Assembly (NCBI RefSeq): GCF_900109265.1
Contig: NZ_FNZM01000012.1
Coordinates: 1 to 64,000, forward strand
Source: Paraburkholderia tropica
GTDB lineage: Bacteria > Pseudomonadota > Gammaproteobacteria > Burkholderiales > Burkholderiaceae
Direction of reading: 5' to 3'
Length of the DNA: 64,000 nt
Positions 43,284 to 52,967 of this stretch are shown here, in pieces. Each line of letters opens with the position of its first letter. Positions within the stretch are counted from its first letter, which is position 1. A model generated the notes under the pieces. That model saw only the letters and a list, made by a program, of their open reading frames with translations, had not been told where the DNA came from and ran no database searches. The position numbers were made by a program, and so were the translations under genes.

Positions 43284-45670
43284 CAGGTCGCCTCTCCGAT
43301 CAGATCGTTCACGGCGTCGAGCAGCGCCTCGTCGTGGAAGCTGCCCTTGGTCAGGTAATAGTCGGCGCCCGCGTCCAGGCCGCGCCGGCGGTCGTCCTCG
43401 CGATCCTTGTACGAGACGATCATCACCGGCACCGCGCGCTGCTGCGGATCGCTGCGGATCATCGTGACGAGTTCGATGCCGTCCATGCGCGGCATGTCCA
43501 CGTCGGTGATCACCAGATCGAACTGGCCCGTGCGCAAGGTGTTCCAGCCGTCCATGCCGTCCACCGCCACGGTCACGGCGTAGCCGCGCTTTTCGAGCAG
43601 CTTGCGCTCCAGCTCGCGCACGGTCAACGAATCTTCCACGACCAGAATGCGCTTGCGTTCGCGCGCCGTGGTCTGCGCGCCGCGCGCGACGCCCGCGAGC
43701 TGTCCTTCGCGCACCAGCCGACCGACCGACGCGACGATATCCTCGACGTCGACGATCAGCGCCACCGTGCCGTCTTCGAGCAGCGACGCGGCCGCCACGT
43801 TGCGCACCTTGCCCAGACGCGCGTCGAGCGGTTGCACGGCGAGCGTGCGCTCGCCCGCGAAGGCGTCGACGGCCACGCCGTAGAGCGCGGCTTCGTGGCC
43901 CGCGTCGTCGCCGACCAGCACCACGCTCACGTCGTCGGCGTCCGCTGCGGGCACGCCGCGCCCGTCGGCGCCAAGCAACTGGCGCGCGGTCACGAGGCCC
44001 ACGGGCCGCCCTTCGTAGGCGATGTGCTGCTGGCCTTCGAGCATTTCGATCGCGCTGCGCGGCACGCGCAAGGCGCGCCGCACGTGCGCGAGCGGGAACG
44101 CATAGGCCTCGCCCGCGACATCGACGATCAGGCTGCGCATGACCGAAAGCGTGAGCGGCAATTGCAGCACGAAACGCGTGCCGCGCCCCGCCGTGCTTTC
44201 GATGCGCACCGTGCCGTGCACGGCCTTGGCGAAATTCTGCACGGCGTCGAGACCCACGCCGCGCCCGGACACGTCGGTGACGCGCTCGCGCATCGTGAAG
44301 CCCGGCAGCAGCAGGAAGTCGAGCAGTTCCGGCTCGGACATGAGGGCCACGGCGTCGGCCTGCGCGAGACCGCGCGCGACGATGGCGCGTTTGAGCGCGT
44401 CGAGATCGACGCCCGCGCCGTCGTCGGCCACGGCGATCAGCAGCTTGCCCGCGCTGTGGCGCGCTTCGAGCGTAAGGCGCGCTTCCTCGGGCTTGCCCGC
44501 CCTCAGCCGCGCGACAGGATCTTCGATGCCGTGATCGAGCGCGTTGCGCAGCAGGTGGCCGAGCGGCGCATCGAGCATTTCGAGGATGTCGCGGTCGACC
44601 TGGGTCGATTCGCCATCGACGACGAAACGTACGCGCTTGCCGAGCGAACGCGCCAGATCGCGCACCATGCGCGGCCAGGCGTGGGCCGCGTCGCCGAACG
44701 GGCGCATGCGGCATTGCAGGGCTTCGTCGTAGAGGCGCTGCGCGAGCTGGGTGCCGCGCCGGTCGATGCGGTCGAGGTCGTCGAAACGTTCGGCGAGTTG
44801 GCGTTCGAGCGCGCCCAGCGCCGCACGCACGTCGGCGAGCGAGGCGCGCGCGTCGGCGTCGAGCGTGTCGCCGTGGCGTTCGTGGAACTGGCCGAGCGCC
44901 GCCAGCACGCCGCTCTGCGCGCGGCGCACGCGCAGCAGGCCGTCGGCGAACGGACGAATGCGGCGCGACTCCACCAGCGACTCGCCCGCGAGCCCGAGCA
45001 AACGGTCGAGCGTGCCCGCGCGCACGCGCAGCATGCGGTGGCTTTCGTGCGGCGTGCCGGGCGTTGCGGTTTCGGGCGGCGTTGGCGTCGGTGCTGGCGT
45101 TGGCGGTGCTGCGGGCGGTTCGTCCGCTTGCGGCGATTGTGGCGATTGTGACGGCTGCGACGATTGCAGCGCCGCGATGCTCGCGGCCAGCAGCGCTTCC
45201 GCGTCGTTGGGCGTTTCCGCTTGCGCCGAGGCCCGCGGCTCCGGCTGCACCTGCGCCGCGCCCACGAGCCGCGTCACGAAGGCCTCGACCGCGTCGCGCG
45301 CCAGCGGCGGCGCATTCGGATCACCGGCCGCGAGCAGCATGTCGATGCCGACCAGCAGTGCATCGATATGCGCCGCGCCGATCGTCAGCAGGCCGTGCTG
45401 GGCCGCGACGAAACAGTCCTCCATCGCGCTCGCCACCTCGACCGCCTCGGGCAGCCCGACGATGCGCGCCGCGCCCTTGAGCGAGTGCGTCGCGCGCATG
45501 CAGGCTTCGAGCGTGGACGCCTCCGTGGGCGCCGCTTCGAGCGCGAGGAGACCGGCGGACAGCGTGCGCGTCTGCGTCTGCGCTTCCTCGTGAAAGAGGT
45601 CGAGCAGCGAGCGCCGGCTCAGGTCGTCGGCGCTGTCGTTATCGTCGTGGTCGCCGTGCTGGCTGCTCAT
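43283..45670 (-). CDS. wspE: WspE, hybrid CheA-type histidine kinase with receiver
   Basis: 795 residues. An HPt domain with phospho-acceptor H62 (THSLKGAAR), a Pro/Gln/Ser-rich linker (about 150-215), a dimerisation region, a HATPase domain with N-box LLRNALDHGIEDP and G-boxes DDGAGVD and GRGVGLD, a CheW-like domain, and a C-terminal receiver with D723 (TDVDMPRMDG). It autophosphorylates in response to WspA and passes phosphate to WspR and WspF. Four bases of overlap with wspD (ATGA). An upstream open frame to 46090 is not used. Confidence 0.95.
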   Translation of the reverse strand: MSSQHGDHDDNDSADDLSRRSLLDLFHEEAQTQTRTLSAGLLALEAAPTEASTLEACMRATHSLKGAARIVGLPEAVEVASAMEDCFVAAQHGLLTIGAAHIDALLVGIDMLLAAGDPNAPPLARDAVEAFVTRLVGAAQVQPEPRASAQAETPNDAEALLAASIAALQSSQPSQSPQSPQADEPPAAPPTPAPTPTPPETATPGTPHESHRMLRVRAGTLDRLLGLAGESLVESRRIRPFADGLLRVRRAQSGVLAALGQFHERHGDTLDADARASLADVRAALGALERQLAERFDDLDRIDRRGTQLAQRLYDEALQCRMRPFGDAAHAWPRMVRDLARSLGKRVRFVVDGESTQVDRDILEMLDAPLGHLLRNALDHGIEDPVARLRAGKPEEARLTLEARHSAGKLLIAVADDGAGVDLDALKRAIVARGLAQADAVALMSEPELLDFLLLPGFTMRERVTDVSGRGVGLDAVQNFAKAVHGTVRIESTAGRGTRFVLQLPLTLSVMRSLIVDVAGEAYAFPLAHVRRALRVPRSAIEMLEGQQHIAYEGRPVGLVTARQLLGADGRGVPAADADDVSVVLVGDDAGHEAALYGVAVDAFAGERTLAVQPLDARLGKVRNVAAASLLEDGTVALIVDVEDIVASVGRLVREGQLAGVARGAQTTARERKRILVVEDSLTVRELERKLLEKRGYAVTVAVDGMDGWNTLRTGQFDLVITDVDMPRMDGIELVTMIRSDPQQRAVPVMIVSYKDREDDRRRGLDAGADYYLTKGSFHDEALLDAVNDLIGEAT

Positions 45671-46404
45671 CGCAGACTCCTCGCAAGCGCGCCGAACAGC
45701 GCATCGGGTTCGAGCACGCCCACCGAACGGCCGCGCCAGACGAACACGCCGCGCACGTGGCGGCCCGCCGCCTGCGCGAGCGTGGCCGGCGCGGGCAGCA
45801 GTTCGTCGTCGCCGAACCAGGCGACGCCGTCCACATCGTCGACGGGAAACGCCGTTGTCTCGCCGCCCCACTCCGTCACCAGCAGGCGCGGCGTGGCCAC
45901 GCGCACCGAGGCGGATGCAACGGTCGCGACAGCATCGATATGCAGCAACTCGGCCAGCGACGCCGCGAGCGTGAGCACGCCGCGCACGTTCACGACGCCG
46001 AGCACGGCCGCGCTGCGCCGGTGCGGCAGCGAATGCACGGGCCGCGACTCGCCCACGTAGCGCAGCGCCTGCGCGGGCAGCGCGAGCCATTCCGCGCCGA
46101 CGCGAAACACCAGCGAACCGGTCTGTCGCGCGTTGCTGCGCACCGCATGATTATTTCGCGATCCTGATAATTCGGCATGCCGATTATTGTCTCGCGGATC
46201 ACGAAGATCGCGCACCTCACGCGGCGCCGGACGATCGAGCATGCGTGCGGCGGCCTGCTCGAACACGGGACAGTTGAGGCAGCGCACGTATTCGGCGAGC
46301 CTGGGACACGAGTTGTCGCCGAGCACGCCGATGCTTTTCCAGCAGGCGTCGAACGGCACGTCCTGCGGCGCGCTCAGTTCGTCCATCGCATGCGCGTCAC
46401 GCAT
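45667..46404 (-). CDS. wspD: WspD, CheW-like coupling protein
   Basis: 245 residues. The N-terminal segment CWKSIGVLGDNSCPRL then CLNCPVFEQAA is the Cys-containing motif typical of WspD; a CheW domain follows from about residue 95 (LVFRVGAEWLALPAQALRYV). It links the receptor WspA to the kinase WspE. ATG 46404 is fixed by GAGGAGG six bases upstream; it lies 8 bases inside the end of wspC, so translation is coupled. A GTG at 46428 is possible but has no ribosome binding site. Confidence 0.92.
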   Translation of the reverse strand: MRDAHAMDELSAPQDVPFDACWKSIGVLGDNSCPRLAEYVRCLNCPVFEQAAARMLDRPAPREVRDLRDPRDNNRHAELSGSRNNHAVRSNARQTGSLVFRVGAEWLALPAQALRYVGESRPVHSLPHRRSAAVLGVVNVRGVLTLAASLAELLHIDAVATVASASVRVATPRLLVTEWGGETTAFPVDDVDGVAWFGDDELLPAPATLAQAAGRHVRGVFVWRGRSVGVLEPDALFGALARSLR

Positions 46405-48094
46405 CGGCGCCTCCTCGGTCCGGCGCACGCTGCGCGGCGCGTTCGGCGCGGCGCATCAGGCGGCGCGCGCCCTCGGCGTCGCCCTGCACTTCGAGCAGCG
46501 CCGCGAGATGCGTGAGCGCTTCGTAATGACCGGGTTCCAGATAAACCGCCTTGCGATAGTGTTCCTGGGCGAGCGCGCCGTTACCTTGCGCGTCGGCGAT
46601 CAGGCCGAGCAGATACCACGTCGGCGCGTCGTGCGGCGCGGCCTGCGCGGCCTGGGTCGCGAGGCGCTGCGCATCGTCGAGCGCGCCCGCGTCGGCGAGA
46701 CGCCGCGCTTCGCGCAGCGCGGCATCGGGCGTCGGCGCGCTCGGCTGCGTGCGCGTCGAGAGCGCGGTGAACGGCGCGAGCGGCGCGGTGTTCTGCGTGG
46801 GCGTCACGCCAGGCGAGAAGCCGTTGAGCGGCGCGCCTGCGCGGGCGGAAAACGCCGCCGCCGGCGCACTCGCCGCCCCCGGCACCACGCCGACGAAACC
46901 GGCCGCGCGCGCGGGCGGCGCGGCATGCAGCGGACGCAGCGCAGCAGGCGGCACCGCGCCGGGCGCGCTCGCCACCGGCGCACGCGCGTTCGCCGTCACG
47001 CTGGCGCCCGGCAGACAGCCCACCGCCAGCGACGACGCCAGCGCCTGCGGCCCGGCGGCCTCGCCATCGGCGCGCGCGGCCTCGGGCACGCGAAAACCGA
47101 ATGCGAGCGGGATATACGCCGACTGGAATTCGTGGCGCATCATCAGCCCGGTCTCGGCGGGACCGACGAAGATCATGCCGCCGTCGGCGAGACGCCCGCG
47201 CAGCAGACCGATCGCGCGGTCCTGCGCGGCGCGGTCGAAGTAGATCAGCACGTTGCGGCAGAAGATGAAGTCGTAACGCACCGGATGCGCCGCGAGCCAC
47301 TCGAACAGATTCGCGCGCTCGAAATGCACGGCGCGGCGCACCGTATCGGCCAGCCGCCAGCCGTCCGGCCCGGCGTGAAAATAGCGTTCGCGAAACGACA
47401 GCGCGTCGCCGCGAAACGCGTTGCGGCCATACACGGCGCGCGCGGCGGCTTCGATCGACGCGGCGCTGATGTCGAGTGCGTCGATGCCGAACTGCGCGTG
47501 CGAGAGCCCGGCGTCGAGCAGCGCCATCGCCGCCGAATACGGTTCCTCGCCCGTCGAACACGGCACGCTGAGCACGCGCAGCACTTCGCCCGGATGCTTC
47601 GTCAGATGCTCGGCGCCGATGCGCGCGAGCGCCGTGAAGGCTTCGCGCTCGCGGAAAAACCAGGTTTCGGGCACGACCAGCGCGTCGATGAGCGCCTGGC
47701 GTTCGGCGGGCGCGGTCGTCAGGTAGGTCCAGTAGGCGTCGCGGACCTTGTCGGGCAGCGCGAGGCCGCCTTCCCATTGCGCCGGAACCGGCGGCTGCAC
47801 GGGCGCGGCGTGAGCATGACCGTGATGCGAGGCGCGATGGGAATCGTGATGGGCGTTGTGATGCCCGTGGTGATGCACGCTGCGATGGCCGCCGTGGTGC
47901 GAAGCATGGCCGTGCGCCGATGCGTTGCCACCCTCGCCACCCTCGCCACCCTCGCTGGCCGCCAGCATCGCCGCGATCATCGCCGCCGCGCGCGACGCCA
48001 CCGCGCGCGCCAGCGCGTGCGCGCCGAGCGATTCGGCTTCGATGCCGGTTTCTTCGAGCAGCCAGGCGGAAAAGCGCGGATCGACGGTCTTCAT
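46397..48094 (-). CDS. wspC: WspC, CheR-type methyltransferase with TPR tail and a His-rich insertion
   Basis: 565 residues, longer than usual for WspC. It has a short N-terminal CheR part, a GGE-repeat followed by a histidine-rich stretch (residues 61-96, 17 His of 36), then the SAM-dependent methyltransferase core (PETWFFRE, SVPCSTGEEPYS, DALDISAASIEAA, FIFCRNVLIYFD), an Ala/Pro-rich linker (about 350-450) and C-terminal TPR-like helices. It methylates glutamates of WspA. The His-rich stretch lies before the catalytic core, where metal binding is possible; this is not part of the standard WspC description. It overlaps wspB by four bases and wspD by eight. Confidence 0.93.
   Translation of the reverse strand: MKTVDPRFSAWLLEETGIEAESLGAHALARAVASRAAAMIAAMLAASEGGEGGEGGNASAHGHASHHGGHRSVHHHGHHNAHHDSHRASHHGHAHAAPVQPPVPAQWEGGLALPDKVRDAYWTYLTTAPAERQALIDALVVPETWFFREREAFTALARIGAEHLTKHPGEVLRVLSVPCSTGEEPYSAAMALLDAGLSHAQFGIDALDISAASIEAAARAVYGRNAFRGDALSFRERYFHAGPDGWRLADTVRRAVHFERANLFEWLAAHPVRYDFIFCRNVLIYFDRAAQDRAIGLLRGRLADGGMIFVGPAETGLMMRHEFQSAYIPLAFGFRVPEAARADGEAAGPQALASSLAVGCLPGASVTANARAPVASAPGAVPPAALRPLHAAPPARAAGFVGVVPGAASAPAAAFSARAGAPLNGFSPGVTPTQNTAPLAPFTALSTRTQPSAPTPDAALREARRLADAGALDDAQRLATQAAQAAPHDAPTWYLLGLIADAQGNGALAQEHYRKAVYLEPGHYEALTHLAALLEVQGDAEGARRLMRRAERAAQRAPDRGGADA
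47807..47914 (-). other. Histidine-rich coding segment within wspC
   Basis: Seventeen His among 36 residues, mostly HH, HGH and HAH clusters, encoded with many CAC/CAT codons. Just upstream in the protein, three 9-bp repeats GCCACCCTC (plus strand, about 47927-47955) encode GGE triplets. Both look like products of slippage. The frame is kept. Confidence 0.85.
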
Positions 48095-48618
48095 GGCGCA
48101 CGCCCGTCAGTGGCCGCGCGCCGCCACGAAGGCGGATCGGGGAACAGCAGCGCGCGTACGCGCGCGTCGAGCAACTGATCGACCTTCACCCATTGCACGA
48201 AACCGTGCGCGTCGCTGGCCACGGGTCCGAGCCAGCGCGCCTCGGGCGTGGCGATGCCGCCTTCGGCGAAGGCGTCGGCGGCGAGGGTCTGCGTGCGCGT
48301 CGCGCTTTCGAGCAGCAGCGCGAGGCAGCGCGACGGCGTATCGATGTCGGCTGAAGCGCCGCCCGATGTATCGACGCCCGACGCCCCGTCGTTCACCAGC
48401 ACGAGCCGCGTCGACATCAGCGCGCGCGACGGCCGCCCGAGCGCGAGCCTCGCCAGATCGACGACCGGCACCGGCGCGCCGTCGTGATCGATCACGCCCG
48501 CGATATACGGCGGCGTGCCCGCGAACGCGCGCACCGGCTGCAACGGCAACACGCGCACGATTTCGCGCGCGTCGAGCGCGTAGCGTTCGCCATCCAGCTC
48601 GAAGACCAGAAAGAGCAT
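48091..48618 (-). CDS. wspB: WspB, CheW-like coupling protein
   Basis: 175 residues, one CheW domain beginning MLFLVFELDGERYALDAREIVRVLPL and including PYIAGVIDHDGAPVPVVDLARL in order. It is the second adaptor of the Wsp complex, thought to join WspA and WspE. A loop of about 15 residues (ASGVDTSGGASADID) in the middle is hydrophilic and probably variable. The stop overlaps the wspC start by four bases; the gap to wspA is 46 bp. Confidence 0.92.
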   Translation of the reverse strand: MLFLVFELDGERYALDAREIVRVLPLQPVRAFAGTPPYIAGVIDHDGAPVPVVDLARLALGRPSRALMSTRLVLVNDGASGVDTSGGASADIDTPSRCLALLLESATRTQTLAADAFAEGGIATPEARWLGPVASDAHGFVQWVKVDQLLDARVRALLFPDPPSWRRAATDGRAP

Positions 48619-48664
48619 CGCGGCTCCGTTCAGCGGCGCGTCATCATGGGCGTCGTCATCCGCG

Positions 48665-50338
48665 TCACGCCTCGATCCTGAAGCGCGACACGCCCGTGCG
48701 CAGTTCGTTGGCCACGAGCGTCAGATTGTCGATGGCCTGCGACGACTGGCGCAGCGACTCCGCCGTCTGCTGCGCCGCCTCGGAAAGCTGGATCAGCGCC
48801 TGGGTAATCTGCTCGGCGCTGGTCGCCTGCGCCTGCATGCCGTCGTTGACCACCTGGAAGCGCGGCGCGAGCGTCTGCACCGCGCCGATGATCTGCGAAA
48901 GCTGCCCGCCCACCAGTTGCACGTCGTGCATGCCGCGGCGCACTTCCTCCGCGAACTTGTCCATGCCCATCACGCCCGCCGAGACCGCCGACTGGATCTC
49001 CTTGACGGTCTGCTCGATGTCGTAGGTCGCCACCGCGGTCTGGTCGGCCAGTCGCCGGATCTCGGTCGCCACCACGGCGAAGCCGCGGCCGTATTCGCCG
49101 GCCTTCTCGGCTTCGATCGCCGCGTTCAGCGACAGCAGATTGGTCTGATCCGCGACCTTGGTGATGGTCGCCACCACCTGGTTGATGCTGACGGCCTTCT
49201 CGTTGAGGATCGCGAGCTTGGCGTTCACCGAGCCCGCCGCTTCCATCACGCTGCGCATGGTGTCTTCCATGTGCGTGAGGCCGCTCTGGCTCGTGGTGGC
49301 GAGCGAAGCCGACTGCTCGGCCACGGTCGCCACCTCGCCCATCGTGCGCACGAGGTCGCGCGCCGTGGCGAAAATCTCGCGCGAGGTCGCGCCGATCTCG
49401 GTCGTGGTGGCCGCCGTCTCGCTCGCGGTCGCCTGCTGCTCCTTCGAGGTCGCGGCCACTTCGGCCACCGAGGTCGTCACCTGCAGCGACGACTTCTGCG
49501 CCTGCGCCACGAGGCTCGCGAGTTCGTCGCTCATGCGGTTGAAACCGTCTTCGAGCACGCCGAATTCGTCCTTGCGTCCCAGCTCCAGACGCTGCGAAAG
49601 ATTGCCCATGCGCATCGCATCGTGGACTTCGACGAGCCGCCCCATCGGCCGCGTAATCGCGCGATAGAGCAGATAGCCGGTCGCGAGCGAGGCCAGCAGC
49701 ACGACGCCGAGCGCCGTGGCGAGCGTGATTTCCGTGCCGGTCACCGAACTGCGGATCGCGCGCGCGGACTCGTCGGCGCGCCGGCGGTTTTCGTCGACGA
49801 CTACGTTGGCCGCGTCGATCACTTCGCGCCAGCTCGCGTCGAGCTGCACGAAGGCGCCTTGCGCGGCGGCGCGCTGCGCGGGCAGTTGGCGCGCGATGGC
49901 CATCAATTGCGGCAGATAGCGGCCGTACGCATCGCGAAAGCGCTGAAAGCGCGCGCGGTCGTCGGCGTCGTACATCGAGGCCTCGTAGTGCGCCGCGTCC
50001 TGCTGGGCCTGGTTGACGGCAACCGGCAGTTGCGCGAGGACGCGCGCCACGGCGGCCGGATCGGTTTCCACGAAGACGGCGCGCTCGACCAGCGCGTAGG
50101 TCTGATTGGCGGCGGCACGCATCGAGGTGGAGTAGAACAGGCCCGGCACGGAATCGTGCGACAGGCTGAGGGCTTCGTCGTCGATGGCGCGCAGGCGGTC
50201 CCACGAGAGGGCGGCCGTGGCGAGCATCAGCACGAACAGCAAGCCGAAACTCACGACGATGCGCGTCCCGAGTGTGTAGCGACCGTGGGTCTGGCGCGGC
50301 AGGCCGGCTGAGCCGGAACGGGGCATGGCTGTGCTCAT
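48665..50338 (-). CDS. wspA: WspA, membrane-bound methyl-accepting chemoreceptor
   Basis: 557 residues. Membrane helix 1 at about 27-47, a periplasmic four-helix domain, helix 2 at about 190-210, HAMP (to about 265), and a long cytoplasmic coiled coil with the conserved hairpin tip DQTNLLSLNAAIEAEKAGEYGRGFAVVATEIRRLADQT in order. It senses surface contact or envelope stress in pseudomonads and starts the Wsp cascade. ATG 50338 is the probable start; no strong ribosome binding site, and the frame is open upstream to 50407. First gene of the operon. Confidence 0.95.
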   Translation of the reverse strand: MSTAMPRSGSAGLPRQTHGRYTLGTRIVVSFGLLFVLMLATAALSWDRLRAIDDEALSLSHDSVPGLFYSTSMRAAANQTYALVERAVFVETDPAAVARVLAQLPVAVNQAQQDAAHYEASMYDADDRARFQRFRDAYGRYLPQLMAIARQLPAQRAAAQGAFVQLDASWREVIDAANVVVDENRRRADESARAIRSSVTGTEITLATALGVVLLASLATGYLLYRAITRPMGRLVEVHDAMRMGNLSQRLELGRKDEFGVLEDGFNRMSDELASLVAQAQKSSLQVTTSVAEVAATSKEQQATASETAATTTEIGATSREIFATARDLVRTMGEVATVAEQSASLATTSQSGLTHMEDTMRSVMEAAGSVNAKLAILNEKAVSINQVVATITKVADQTNLLSLNAAIEAEKAGEYGRGFAVVATEIRRLADQTAVATYDIEQTVKEIQSAVSAGVMGMDKFAEEVRRGMHDVQLVGGQLSQIIGAVQTLAPRFQVVNDGMQAQATSAEQITQALIQLSEAAQQTAESLRQSSQAIDNLTLVANELRTGVSRFRIEA

Positions 50339-50409
50339 TACGCTTGGGCTTTTCCGGTTGGCGGCGGGAGGCGGCGTTTGCCGTCCGCGCAAGGTGCGCG
50401 AGCGCACAG

Positions 50410-50448
50410 ACGCCCCGGCGAAGGCCCGTCACACGGGCTTCCGGGGCG
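50410..50448. terminator. Imperfect hairpin between tetR and wspA
   Basis: CGCCCCGG...GCCCGT pairs with ACGGGC...CGGGGCG with small internal bulges, loop CAC. It lies between the tetR stop (50623) and the wspA start (50338) on the minus strand and could end tetR transcription or form a 5' structure of the wsp mRNA. No T-run follows on the minus strand. Confidence 0.45.
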
Positions 50449-50622
50449 TAGTGTAATGCGTTTGAGCACTTTTATGCGATGAGGACACTACCTGACGAGG
50501 CGGCGCGGCAACGCTGAGCGCGTTTTTCGATATAGCAGCAAAGCGCGGCGGGCACGCTCGCTCGGCTCGTCCGGGCTGACATCGCCTTCGGGTGTGCGCC
50601 GCGACGGGCTTGAAACGCTTGC

Positions 50623-51297
50623 TTAATCCGTTTTGCGCACGAAGCGCGCGACCGCGTCCACGACCATTTCGCGATGACGCGCGCGCAGGCGCGGATGCGA
50701 CGGATCGCGGCCGAACGCGGCGCCGAACGTGTGGCGGTTGCCCACGCGATGAAAGCACATCGAGCTGATCAGCAAGTGCAGGTCGATCGGGTCGATATCG
50801 GTGCGGAACACGCCGGCCGCCACGCCGCGCGCGAGCAGATCCTCGATCGTGCGGATCACGCTGGCGTTACGCGTGCGGAACGTCTTGAGCCGCTCGATGT
50901 ACTTCGCGCCGTGGATGTTTTCGATCGTCACGAGGCGCACGAAGTCGCGATGGCGGTCGTGGTAGTCGAAGGTGAATTCGACGAGGCGCTTGAGGCCTTC
51001 CTCGGGATCGAGTTCGTCGATATGCAGGTCCTGTTCGAGCGCACGGATGTCGCCGTAGACCTTGTCGAGCACCGCTTCGTACAGCCCTTCCTTGCTGCCG
51101 AAGTAGTAATACAGCATGCGCTTCGTGGTGTTCGTGCGCTCGGCGATCGCGTCCACGCGCGCGCCCGACAGCCCCATCGCCGAAAACTCGGCGGTCGCCA
51201 CTTCCAGAATGTTGCGCTTGGTTTGCTCCGGATCGTACTTGCGCCGGCTTTCGGATTGAGCGTCGTTGCGTTCGGCCGAAGCCGCCGGTCTTGCCAT
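50623..51297 (-). CDS. TetR-family transcriptional regulator
   Basis: 224 residues. The HTH is at about 25-70 (TKRNILEVATAEFSAMGLSGARVDAIAERTNTTKRMLYYYFGSKEGLY, in order); the rest is an all-helical ligand domain with SMCFHRVGNRHTFGAAFG near the end. It lies downstream of aroQ-aroE-MFS on the same strand (245 bp after the MFS gene) and so probably controls the quinate/shikimate genes; an inverted repeat of TetR type lies in the divergent promoter region. Inducer not known, perhaps an intermediate such as dehydroshikimate or protocatechuate. Confidence 0.85.
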   Translation of the reverse strand: MARPAASAERNDAQSESRRKYDPEQTKRNILEVATAEFSAMGLSGARVDAIAERTNTTKRMLYYYFGSKEGLYEAVLDKVYGDIRALEQDLHIDELDPEEGLKRLVEFTFDYHDRHRDFVRLVTIENIHGAKYIERLKTFRTRNASVIRTIEDLLARGVAAGVFRTDIDPIDLHLLISSMCFHRVGNRHTFGAAFGRDPSHPRLRARHREMVVDAVARFVRKTD

Positions 51298-51542
51298 ATC
51301 GTTGTTGTGGACCGCAGGGAGGGAGGGATGCGGCCGATTCTAGCATGGCGGGCGCCGCGTCCCGCGAGGCCGGGCCAAGCCGGCCGGTGTTCCGCAGGCC
51401 GTCTGGAGCAGGCGCGCGGCGCGCGGATTGCAGCGGCCTTGCAGCGGTATTTCGCCGATCTTGCCGCCGCGTTGCAGCGCGCTTTCGGCGCGGCTTCATC
51501 GAGGTTTCATTGACGCCTCGACGAAGCCGCGCACCAGACCGA

Positions 51543-52925
51543 TCACACCAGCTCGATCCGCTTGATATCGCCGACGATGAAGATATACGACGCCGCCCCG
51601 ATCAGCGCGATCACGCCGATAAACACCAGCGCCCAGACGAACGAGCCCGTCACGCCCACGATCAGCCCAACCACCAGCGGCGTGATGATGCCCGCGAGGT
51701 TGGCCGCCAGGTTGAAGATGCCGCCCGTCAGGCCCAGCATGCCGGCCGGCGCGATGTCGGAGACCAGCGTCCAGCCCAGCGCCGCCATGCCCTGCGCGAA
51801 GAACGCGATCGAGAGGATCACGATCACCGTCACGTTGCTTTCGACGAAGTTCGCCAGAATGATCGTCGAAGCCAGCAGCAGCCCGGCGATGATCGGCAGC
51901 TTGCGCGCCACGTTGGCCGAGTAGCCGCGGCGCAGCATCCAGTCGGAGAACGTGCCGCCGAACATCACGCCGATCGAGGCGGCGATGAACGGCATGATCG
52001 CGAAGAAGCCGATCTTGAGCCAGCCCATGTGGCGCTCGGTGGCGAGATAGGTCGGGAACCACGTCAAGAAGAACACGAGCGTGGAGTTGCCCGCGAACTG
52101 GCCGAGGCAGATGCCCGCGAGCTGACGGCGGCGCACCAGTTGGCCCGCGAGACGCCAGTCGAAGCCCTTCTTCGCGCTCTTGTCGCCCGCCTGTTCGGCG
52201 GCGGCCTCTTCCTTCGCAGCCTTGCGTTCGTGCTTCGCCAGGCCGCCGCCCGCCTCGATGTAATCGAGTTCGGCGCGGTTGGCCGCCGGGTGCTCGTGCG
52301 GCTCGCGATACAGGAACCACCAGACGAAGCCGAAGCCGATGCCCGCCGCACCCACCACGTAGAACAGCGAGCGCCAGCCGTAGGCGCCCATCAGCGCGAA
52401 CAGAAACGGGCTGAAGAACGCGAGGCCGATGTACTCGCCCACGGTGTAGGTGCCGGTCGCGAACGCGCGTTCGTGCTGCGGGAACCAGGTCGCCACCACG
52501 CGGCTATTGGTCGGAAAGCACGGCGATTCGGCCGCACCCAGCCCGAGCCGGCAGGCGAACAGCGCGCCCACGCTGCCGACGAAACCCTGGATCAGCGTGC
52601 AGGTCGACCACAAGGTCATCGCGAGAAAGTACGTGAGCTTGCTGCCGAAGCGGTCGAGAAACACGCCGCCCGGAATCTGCGCGACCACGTAGCTCCACGA
52701 GAACGCCGAGAACACGAGGCCCATCAGCGCCGCATTGATGCCCAGTTCCTTGGTCAGTTGCGGCGCCGCGATACCCAGCACGGTGCGGTCCAGGTAGTTG
52801 ATCATGGTGCCGACGGCGAGCAGGCCGAGGATGCGATAGCGCGCTTTCGAGCGCCGTACTGCGCCTGCGGCGGACGTCGAGGAAAGCGTCGGCGCGTCGC
52901 GGCCCGTGGATACGGGAGGTGCCAT
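51543..52925 (-). CDS. MFS transporter, ACS family, probable quinate/shikimate permease
   Basis: 460 residues with 12 membrane segments. Landmarks are INYLDRTVLGIAAPQL, GVFLDRFGSKLTYF and LGAAESPCFPTNSRVVATWFP, typical of the anion:cation symporter family. It sits between aroE and tetR in a catabolic operon, so quinate, shikimate or a related hydroaromatic acid is the likely substrate; the family itself also carries sugar acids. ATG 52925 is preferred over 52937 because GGAG lies six bases upstream. Confidence 0.88.
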   Translation of the reverse strand: MAPPVSTGRDAPTLSSTSAAGAVRRSKARYRILGLLAVGTMINYLDRTVLGIAAPQLTKELGINAALMGLVFSAFSWSYVVAQIPGGVFLDRFGSKLTYFLAMTLWSTCTLIQGFVGSVGALFACRLGLGAAESPCFPTNSRVVATWFPQHERAFATGTYTVGEYIGLAFFSPFLFALMGAYGWRSLFYVVGAAGIGFGFVWWFLYREPHEHPAANRAELDYIEAGGGLAKHERKAAKEEAAAEQAGDKSAKKGFDWRLAGQLVRRRQLAGICLGQFAGNSTLVFFLTWFPTYLATERHMGWLKIGFFAIMPFIAASIGVMFGGTFSDWMLRRGYSANVARKLPIIAGLLLASTIILANFVESNVTVIVILSIAFFAQGMAALGWTLVSDIAPAGMLGLTGGIFNLAANLAGIITPLVVGLIVGVTGSFVWALVFIGVIALIGAASYIFIVGDIKRIELV

Positions 52926-52967
52926 GTCTGTCTCCATTCCTGTTAATGGCCGGATTGGCCCGGCTTG

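Noticed and set aside
50429..50758. A 109-codon minus-strand frame overlapping the tetR end
   Set aside because: Overlaps the tetR coding region in another frame and has no supported start or family.
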